Assembly: GCA_027729925.1 (NCBI GenBank) | Contig: JAQCEB010000015.1 | Coordinates: forward strand, 1-19,275 | Length of the DNA: 19,275 bases | Source: Actinomycetota bacterium | Lineage (GTDB): Bacteria; Actinomycetota; Acidimicrobiia; Actinomarinales; Actinomarinaceae | Direction: 5' to 3' | Shown: positions 14,610 to 19,275 of the stretch, one piece after another | Layout of the letters: each line of letters starts with the position of its first letter | Numbering within the stretch: position 1 is the stretch's first letter | Notes under the pieces: model-generated | What the model was told of the DNA's origin: nothing | Database searches by the model: none | Seen by the model: only the letters and a program-made list of their open reading frames with translations | Translations under genes and position numbers: made by a program

Positions 14610-14674
14610 AGAGTCACCATCCAACAGGGTAGAAGGATTAGTGTAGTGGTTCAAACTGACACAAAGGCGACTCT
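14610..14674 (-). ncRNA. Candidate cis-regulatory three-way-junction RNA in the transporter leader
   Basis: Read on the minus strand, 14674-14666 (AGAGUCGCC) pairs with 14618-14610 (GGUGACUCU) as a nine-base stem closed through one G-U wobble. On the plus strand that position would be an A-C mismatch, so the RNA strand is the minus one. Inside are a second hairpin (14662-14641: GUGU-C bulge-AGU, loop UUGAACC, ACUACAC) and a third (14638-14619: AUCC, 12-base loop, GGAU). A TATAAT box (14688-14683) ends eight bases before 14674, so the transcript would begin on or next to the first stem base. The transporter ATG is 17 bases after the last stem. I do not recognise the class. Confidence 0.5.
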
Positions 14675-14690
14675 AAATTGTATTATATAG
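14675..14690 (-). promoter_or_regulatory. Promoter of the EamA transporter transcript
   Basis: On the minus strand TATAAT at 14688-14683 is a perfect -10 consensus in the short gap after the pgl stop codon. The predicted start site falls at about 14676-14674, at the 5' edge of the leader structure. The -35 region would lie within the last codons of pgl. Confidence 0.5.
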
Positions 14691-14694
14691 AAGT

Positions 14695-15351
14695 TCAAAT
14701 TGTTTGGTCAGTGAGAATTATTGTTTTTTCTCTCAATTCAATTAACTTATTTATTGGTAACTCAGAATTATTATTCATCTCTCGAAGAATATTTTTTTTG
14801 TTTTCTCCTGTGGCTAAAATGTAAATATTTTCAATTGATTTCAAAAGTGCAAAAGTAGAAGTTACTCTCCATTTTGTTAAAGTATTTACTTCATTTTCAA
14901 TAAATGATTTTACTTTACATTTTAATGCTTTTGTATTTGGAAAAAGTGATGCTATGTGGCCATCATCCCCAACCCCTAAAACGGCACTATTAAATTTTTT
15001 AATATTCGAAAAAACTAAATTAGTATAATTTTCTGCAGTAATTTTTGGATCTTCAAAAAATTCTAAGCTTAAGATTTTAAAATTCGTATTAGAAAAAATA
15101 GAATTTATCATCTTTTGATTTGAAAGTTCGTTATTAGTTTCTATATGACGTTCATCTATGGTCCAAAGAGTTATATTACTGAGAGAACCGTATTTTTTTG
15201 CTAACTCTTTATAAAGAAATTTTGGAGTGCTACCACCAGACAGTCCAAGAGAATAGTTATTATTCACATGAAATTCTTTGGACAATATACTTAATAATTT
15301 TAAGCTTGCCTCTTCATGCGTTTTTGTTTTTATTACTTCTAACAATCCCAT
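14695..15351 (-). CDS. pgl: 6-phosphogluconolactonase
   Basis: Hydrolyses 6-phosphogluconolactone to 6-phosphogluconate, the second step of the oxidative pentose phosphate pathway, in the cytoplasm. The 218-residue protein has the NagB/RpiA-like fold signatures: GLSGGSTPKFLY (residues 36-47), WTIDERHIE (63-71) and GVGDDGHIASLFP (126-138). The last is characteristic of 6PGL (DevB type) as opposed to glucosamine-6-phosphate deaminase. It is slightly shorter than usual (about 230-250). No zwf or gnd neighbour is in the window. It is divergent from murA across a 36-base spacer and has no clear ribosome site. The transporter promoter lies just past its stop. Confidence 0.88.
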   Translation of the reverse strand: MGLLEVIKTKTHEEASLKLLSILSKEFHVNNNYSLGLSGGSTPKFLYKELAKKYGSLSNITLWTIDERHIETNNELSNQKMINSIFSNTNFKILSLEFFEDPKITAENYTNLVFSNIKKFNSAVLGVGDDGHIASLFPNTKALKCKVKSFIENEVNTLTKWRVTSTFALLKSIENIYILATGENKKNILREMNNNSELPINKLIELREKTIILTDQTI

Positions 15352-15387
15352 GTTATTTTTGTTACTTTACTTTATTAAGTATTATCA

Positions 15388-16644
15388 ATGTTAGTGGAAA
15401 AGAGTATTCAAATTCGTGGTAAACACCCTTTAAATGGAGATGTTTATATAAAAGGTGCTAAAAATGCTGTTCTTAAACAAATGGTATTACCAATACTTTG
15501 TGAAGGAAAGTATGTAATCAGTAATGTACCTGATATAGCTGATGTAAGTTACATGCAAGAAGTTTTGAATATTTTAGGAATTAAGTCAGAATTTCAACAA
15601 AACACTTTAAATATTGATTCTCCAACCGACATTAATTCAGAAGCTCCTTACGAAGTTGTCCAAAAAATGCGAGCATCGATTTTAGTTTTAGGACCTCTAC
15701 TAGCACGAAAAGGTGAAGCAAAAATTGCTTTTCCTGGTGGTGATCAGCTTGGTCCAAGACCTGTAAAAATGCATATTGAAGCATTAGAAAAGATGGGTGC
15801 AGAATTTAATCTTGAACACGGAGTTTTAATTGCCAAAACTGATGGTTTAAAAGGTGTTGAAATTAATCTTCCCTATGCTTCAGTTGGAGCAACAGAGAAT
15901 ACTTTGCTTGCAGCAGTTCTAGCTTCTGGCACTACGACAATTGAAAATGCTGCAAGAGAACCTGAGGTAGTAGATCTAGTTAAAATGTTAAGGAATATGG
16001 GAGCAGATATTTCTGGAGAAGGATCCAGTGAGATTACTATAAGGGGAGTTAAAAAATTAAACTCAACTAACCACGATGTAATTGGTGACAGAGTCGTCGC
16101 GGGAACTTTTATAGCAGCATTTGTCTCAACATTTGGAAATGGAACAATTCACGGTATCAATTCATTAAATTTACCAATGGAAATGAAAAAATTTGCTGAA
16201 ATTGGAGCAAGATTTACAATTACAGATAACTCTATTACTGTAGAATCAACTAAAAATTTAAACCCAATTGAAATTTCAACTTTACCTTTTCCTGGGATTG
16301 CCACAGATTTACAACCTATAATTGGTGCCTCGTTACTTCGAGCTAGTGGCACTTCTATAATTACAGAAAATGTTTATGACCAAAGATTTCAATGGATTCC
16401 AGAGGTTCAAAGAATGGGTGCTGACATACAAATAGGGTATCAACATGCAATGATAAAAGGAGTTAAAGATCTTTCAGGAGCTCCGGTTCGCTCTACTGAT
16501 ATTCGAACAGGTGCTAGTTTAATTATTGCTGCGTTGCAAGCAGATGGTGAGTCTGTAATTACAGGCGTTGACCATATAGAAAGAGGTTATGAAAATATAG
16601 TTTCTGTATTAAGTTCAATTGGAAGCGAGATAGAATATAATTAA
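15388..16644 (+). CDS. murA: UDP-N-acetylglucosamine 1-carboxyvinyltransferase (Asp-type active site)
   Basis: MurA transfers enolpyruvate from PEP to UDP-GlcNAc, the first committed step of peptidoglycan synthesis. The 418-residue length and the two inside-out alpha/beta domains fit the family. Motifs seen are KGAKNAVLKQM (substrate-binding K25-N26) and RAS...LGPLLAR. The catalytic loop reads FPGGDQLGPRPVKMHIEALEKMGA: residue 119 is Asp where most MurA have the fosfomycin-alkylated Cys (C115 in E. coli). The same Asp is natural in mycobacterial and chlamydial MurA and confers intrinsic fosfomycin insensitivity. DQRFQWIPEVQRMGADI and the ENIVSVLSSIG end are also typical. A NifU-like gene follows after three bases. 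Confidence 0.95.
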   Translation: MLVEKSIQIRGKHPLNGDVYIKGAKNAVLKQMVLPILCEGKYVISNVPDIADVSYMQEVLNILGIKSEFQQNTLNIDSPTDINSEAPYEVVQKMRASILVLGPLLARKGEAKIAFPGGDQLGPRPVKMHIEALEKMGAEFNLEHGVLIAKTDGLKGVEINLPYASVGATENTLLAAVLASGTTTIENAAREPEVVDLVKMLRNMGADISGEGSSEITIRGVKKLNSTNHDVIGDRVVAGTFIAAFVSTFGNGTIHGINSLNLPMEMKKFAEIGARFTITDNSITVESTKNLNPIEISTLPFPGIATDLQPIIGASLLRASGTSIITENVYDQRFQWIPEVQRMGADIQIGYQHAMIKGVKDLSGAPVRSTDIRTGASLIIAALQADGESVITGVDHIERGYENIVSVLSSIGSEIEYN

Positions 16645-16647
16645 GTT

Positions 16648-16920
16648 ATGTCAGGTATAAATTTTCCAGAAGTTAAAGATCGTGATCCACAAGCTGAAAT
16701 CGATATGGAACTTTTGAAAAATACAATCGAATATATCAGACCCGCTGTACAAGCTGATGGTGGCGATATTAAACTTGCATCAGTTGAAGATGGCGTTGTA
16801 AATATTGAAATGCTAGGTGCATGTCAAGGATGTCCACTCTCTATAGCTACTTTAAAAAGCGGGATTGAAAGAATTATTAAAGATAAAGTTCCAGGTGTTG
16901 CTGAAGTAATAGCAAGTTAG
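16648..16920 (+). CDS. NifU C-terminal-domain Fe-S scaffold protein (Nfu)
   Basis: A 90-residue stand-alone NifU C-terminal domain that carries a [4Fe-4S] cluster between subunits and delivers it to apoproteins. The motif C59-Q-G-C62 in MLGACQGCPLSIATLKSGIE is the cluster site, and YIRPAVQADGGDIKL is the typical N-terminal segment. It lacks the A-type N-terminal domain of NfuA. It sits three bases after murA and is probably co-transcribed with it, with no functional link evident. A cysteine desulfurase is about 1.1 kb downstream on the same strand but separated by two minus-strand genes. Likely clients in this window include KorB. Confidence 0.92.
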   Translation: MSGINFPEVKDRDPQAEIDMELLKNTIEYIRPAVQADGGDIKLASVEDGVVNIEMLGACQGCPLSIATLKSGIERIIKDKVPGVAEVIAS

Positions 16921-16922
16921 AA

Positions 16923-17525
16923 CTAATCAGATATATTTGTATAAAAATTAATTCCTATTAAAAGACCTTTATCAACAAGTGGTTCAACGACATATTGAAC
17001 ACCATTTAATGTAAGGCTTGAACCTAATTGTTCAGGAGTTGAAATATCGTCATATAGGCCAAGTTTTGAAAGAACCGATTCTCTACCTTCCTTATCCAAT
17101 GTATCATCAGCCATTGCAATTAAAATGAGAAAAAATAACTTAGTTCTTTGGGATGCAATGTCATTGCTTACAACTGGTGAGAAAAATTCAACTCCGGTAA
17201 CAATATCTTCATAAACAATTAAGTTAATTGCAAATGATGTAAGAGAATTTTCACTATTACCAAACTGATAATACAAAAATTCTTGTTGCGGGCTATTCCA
17301 TTTAACTTCTTCTGGGTTAATAGAGAAAAAATTTAAAGTTTCTTGATCATTAGATATTTCTGAGACTAACCTATTCCAATTTGAAACATAATCAGAAGTA
17401 TTTTTCGCAAGTCCTTTTTGAAAATCAATTTCGCTTACTGTTGTCGGAACATTTTCCACTTCAGAACCAGTTGAACATAAGCTGATTAATAAAAAAATTA
17501 TTGAAAGAATAAATGTTTTTTTCAT
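16923..17525 (-). CDS. Secreted hypothetical protein, possible lipoprotein
   Basis: A 200-residue protein I do not recognise. Residues 1-16 form a signal sequence (KK, then FILSIIFLLISL). Cys17 follows at a place that would suit a lipoprotein, but the -1 residue is Leu where Gly, Ala or Ser is usual, so lipidation is uncertain. The rest is acidic and predicted soluble, with a hydrophobic stretch LFFLILIAMADD at about 129-140 and no repeats or known catalytic motif. Its ATG overlaps the stop of the upstream SRPBCC gene by four bases, so the two are co-translated. No function is proposed. Confidence 0.75.
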   Translation of the reverse strand: MKKTFILSIIFLLISLCSTGSEVENVPTTVSEIDFQKGLAKNTSDYVSNWNRLVSEISNDQETLNFFSINPEEVKWNSPQQEFLYYQFGNSENSLTSFAINLIVYEDIVTGVEFFSPVVSNDIASQRTKLFFLILIAMADDTLDKEGRESVLSKLGLYDDISTPEQLGSSLTLNGVQYVVEPLVDKGLLIGINFYTNISD

Positions 17526-17959
17526 TCAAATAATCCTTTTAAATTTTTTAAGTTTTTTTTCCAAATATACTTTAAAACAATTCCACCAAAAATTTCTCCA
17601 ATTGGACCCCCTAAATAAAATGGGAATTTTAAAGTTTCAACCCATTGAAATTTGGTCGATTGTTTATCGACTGGAGATAAGTTGAAAACACCTTCCCCAG
17701 TAACTATCCCTTCATGAATCACAGCTATACTTTCCATTTCTTTCCACTCTGTTACAGTAATTACATCATTTAATGTAAAGGGTCCTACTTTAGTTAGAAC
17801 TTTCATTTTTGTATTTAACCCAAAAGTGTTATCCGACAAAAAGTCAATTTTTTCTGCATCTTGCATCCAATTTACGTGGTTTTCCATGACTTTTACCTCA
17901 TTCCAAACCACTTCTAAGGGTTTATTAATTATTATTGAAACTTCAATTCTTTTACTCAT
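17522..17959 (-). CDS. SRPBCC (START-like) family protein
   Basis: A 145-residue protein with the helix-grip fold pattern of the polyketide cyclase/START-like superfamily. It opens with a strand, then INKPLEVVWNEVKVMENHVNWMQDAEKIDF (the Wxx...W motif typical of these small-ligand-binding proteins). Central strands and the closing long helix VLKYIWKKNLKNLKGLFE follow. No substrate can be named; family members bind hydrophobic ligands or act in polyketide and lipid metabolism. It is the first gene of a two-gene minus-strand operon with the secreted hypothetical, divergent from the cysteine desulfurase across 42 bases. A TATTGT box lies about ten bases before its ATG. Confidence 0.8.
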   Translation of the reverse strand: MSKRIEVSIIINKPLEVVWNEVKVMENHVNWMQDAEKIDFLSDNTFGLNTKMKVLTKVGPFTLNDVITVTEWKEMESIAVIHEGIVTGEGVFNLSPVDKQSTKFQWVETLKFPFYLGGPIGEIFGGIVLKYIWKKNLKNLKGLFE

Positions 17960-18001
17960 TGCTTGTTAAACAATATTAGTTCATAAGTAAAATAAATAAA
18001 T
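17960..18001. promoter_or_regulatory. Divergent promoters, SRPBCC operon and cysteine desulfurase
   Basis: On the plus strand TAAAAT at 17988-17993 ends eight bases before the desulfurase ATG, so its transcript would have a leader of only one or two bases. On the minus strand TATTGT ends about ten bases before the SRPBCC ATG. No ribosome sites or -35 boxes are clear. Confidence 0.35.
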
Positions 18002-19150
18002 ATGGTAAATGAAGATTACTTTTATTTAGATCATGCTGCTACTACTCCTTTGAGAGAAGCTGCATTTGAAGCTTTTAAATATGCAGAGATAGAAGCATTT
18101 GCTAATTCATCTGGAGGACATACCCTTTCTCGAAAAGCTAAAAATCTACTTGAAGAATCAAGAGAGATAATTGCAAATTACTTTGGTGCAGCACCGAGTG
18201 AGGTAACATTTACCAGTGGAGGAACTGAAGCAGACAATTGGATAATCAAATCAAGTTTTCATTCGAAATTATCTGATAAAAGTGAACTAATTACAACCAA
18301 AATAGAGCACGAAGCTGTTTTATCTTCTGCAGAATGGGTACACGAAAATGGTAATATTGTCCATTTTGTGTCTAGTGATTCAAATGGCGTTGTAAATACT
18401 CATGAATTACTTAGTAAAGTAAATGACAACACAAAACTTGTATCTGTTATGTTTGCAAATAATGAAACAGGTGTAGTACAACCTATAAAAAATATTATTG
18501 AAGAAGTAAAAAAAATTAATGAAAACATTCTATTTCATTCAGATGTTGTACAGGCTGTGGCAACTGAAAAAATTGACTTTCATAAATATGGTATAGATAG
18601 TGCTGCAATTTCAGGCCACAAAATTGGTGCACCAAAAGGCATTGGTGTTATGTTTTTAAGTTCAAAATTTAAATTACCAAGTTACTTTCATGGAGGTAAA
18701 CAAGAGTTAGAAAGAAGAGCAGGGACAGTTAATGTTTCTGGAGTTGCAGCTCTTGCAGCTGCAATCTTAGAGCTAGAAAAAAATATTACACAAGAAAAAA
18801 TGAAAATTGATTTTGAAAGGAATATTTTTGAAGAAAAACTGAACTCCGAAATCGATATAGAAATTATTGGAAAAAATGCAACTAGATTATCTCATATCTC
18901 AAACATCCAGTTTAAAGATATAAATTCCGAGACTCTTATGATTGCGCTTGATTTAAAAGGACTAGGAGTTTCAAGAGGTTCAGCATGTGCAAGTGGAGCA
19001 CAAAAACCTTCTCATGTTTTAAAAGCTATGAATATTTCAAAAGATGTCATTAATAATCATTTACGCTTTAGTTTTGGTTGGACAACAAAAGATGGAGACG
19101 GTTTGAGGGCAGCAAATATAGTTTTATCTTCACTCAGAGAATTGTCATGA
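18002..19150 (+). CDS. Cysteine desulfurase (IscS/NifS class)
   Basis: A PLP enzyme that releases sulfur from L-cysteine as an enzyme-bound persulfide for Fe-S clusters and tRNA thiolation. The 382 residues carry all key parts: LDHAATTPLR at the start, SGGTEADNW (72-80), catalytic His103 (IEHEAVL), NNETGVVQPI, DVVQA, PLP lysine K207 in SGHKIGAPKGIG, RRAGTVNVSG and the persulfide Cys329 in SRGSACASG. The class I features and extended Cys loop fit IscS/NifS and not SufS. Its stop overlaps the mnmA start as ATGA, so a main role is probably sulfur supply to MnmA, as IscS does in other bacteria. Supply to the Nfu-linked Fe-S pathway is also likely. Confidence 0.95.
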   Translation: MVNEDYFYLDHAATTPLREAAFEAFKYAEIEAFANSSGGHTLSRKAKNLLEESREIIANYFGAAPSEVTFTSGGTEADNWIIKSSFHSKLSDKSELITTKIEHEAVLSSAEWVHENGNIVHFVSSDSNGVVNTHELLSKVNDNTKLVSVMFANNETGVVQPIKNIIEEVKKINENILFHSDVVQAVATEKIDFHKYGIDSAAISGHKIGAPKGIGVMFLSSKFKLPSYFHGGKQELERRAGTVNVSGVAALAAAILELEKNITQEKMKIDFERNIFEEKLNSEIDIEIIGKNATRLSHISNIQFKDINSETLMIALDLKGLGVSRGSACASGAQKPSHVLKAMNISKDVINNHLRFSFGWTTKDGDGLRAANIVLSSLRELS

Positions 19151-19275
19151 GAGTTTTGGTGGCAATGAGTGGAGGAGTGGATTCTTCAGTTGTTGCTGGA
19201 TTACTAAAATCCCAAGGTCATGAAGTTATTGGAGTTACTATGAAACTTTGGGAAGGTCCAAATGGTGAAATGCCT
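19147..19275 (+). CDS. mnmA: tRNA-specific 2-thiouridylase MnmA (5' part)
   Basis: The first 43 residues of the enzyme that thiolates the wobble uridine (s2U34) of tRNA-Lys, -Glu and -Gln. The reading frame runs off the right edge. The PP-loop ATP motif AMSGGVDSSVVAGLL is at residues 6-20, followed by HEVIGVTMKLWE, which is characteristic of MnmA. The ATG overlaps the stop of the cysteine desulfurase gene by four bases, linking the sulfur donor to its acceptor enzyme. Full-length MnmA is about 350-380 residues. Confidence 0.93.
   Translation, partial: MRVLVAMSGGVDSSVVAGLLKSQGHEVIGVTMKLWEGPNGEMP

Noticed and set aside
14594..14620. An EamA transporter start at ATG 14620
   Set aside because: It lies inside the closing stem of the structured leader and has no ribosome site. 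The ATG at 14593 starts directly before the first membrane helix and has GAAAGGG upstream.
14607..14680. A tRNA gene, because of a D-arm-like ATCC-loop-GGAT and a GGTTCAAAC stretch
   Set aside because: The element is only 65 bases between the closing stem arms. It has two arms and not three, the T-loop-like bases do not have a pairing five-base stem, and no anticodon loop can be placed. The G-U wobble also favours the opposite strand.
16911..16935. Terminator between the Nfu gene and the convergent hypothetical gene
   Set aside because: The only inverted repeat is a four-base TTAG/CTAA with no T run.

Overview
The window is a gene-dense, AT-rich stretch of bacterial chromosome. Spacers are mostly under 120 bases, many start and stop codons overlap, and there are no mobile elements, CRISPR arrays or tRNA genes. 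The gene set points to a streamlined, low-GC actinobacterium: a RegX3-type phosphate regulator, nickel superoxide dismutase with its dedicated peptidase, an actinobacterial-style KorA/KorB 2-oxoacid:ferredoxin oxidoreductase, a MurA with Asp in place of the active-site Cys, and several apparently leaderless promoters. A marine lineage such as the Actinomarina/OM1 clade would fit. That placement is inferred from gene content and base composition and was not tested by a search.

Layout. Bases 1-4315 (+) form a phosphate module: the end of pstB, phoU, an OmpR-type response regulator, a histidine kinase with no sensor domain, a Na+/phosphate cotransporter behind a candidate Pho-box operator, and a second phoU. 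Bases 4324-7882 (-) read, in transcription order: an S26 signal peptidase (probable Ni-SOD maturase), a small Cys-rich protein, korA and korB. The peptidase is divergent from sodN (7923-8309, +). The sodN terminator appears to lie inside the 3' end of convergent metG (8306-9922, -). From 10035 to 13246 (+) is a deoxyribose catabolism operon: deoC, an active aldehyde dehydrogenase, and a truncated non-catalytic aldehyde dehydrogenase paralogue. A hotdog thioesterase (+) follows, then an EamA-type transporter and a 6-phosphogluconolactonase (both -). The transporter mRNA appears to begin with a compact three-way-junction RNA. murA and a NifU-C-domain Fe-S scaffold (+) follow, then an SRPBCC protein and a secreted hypothetical (-), and finally a cysteine desulfurase coupled to mnmA (+, cut by the window edge).

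How the genes work together. The first block covers phosphate uptake and its control. The second joins oxygen-sensitive central carbon oxidation to superoxide defence. The third would turn deoxyribose-5-phosphate into glyceraldehyde-3-phosphate and, through acetaldehyde, acetate. The last mixes cell-wall precursor synthesis with sulfur and Fe-S delivery, including tRNA thiolation.

The less ordinary signals are four: the four-unit Pho-box-like inverted array before the Na+/Pi transporter, the structured leader RNA before the EamA transporter, the split ALDH16-like gene pair beside deoC, and a set of promoters whose -10 box ends exactly six bases before the start codon.
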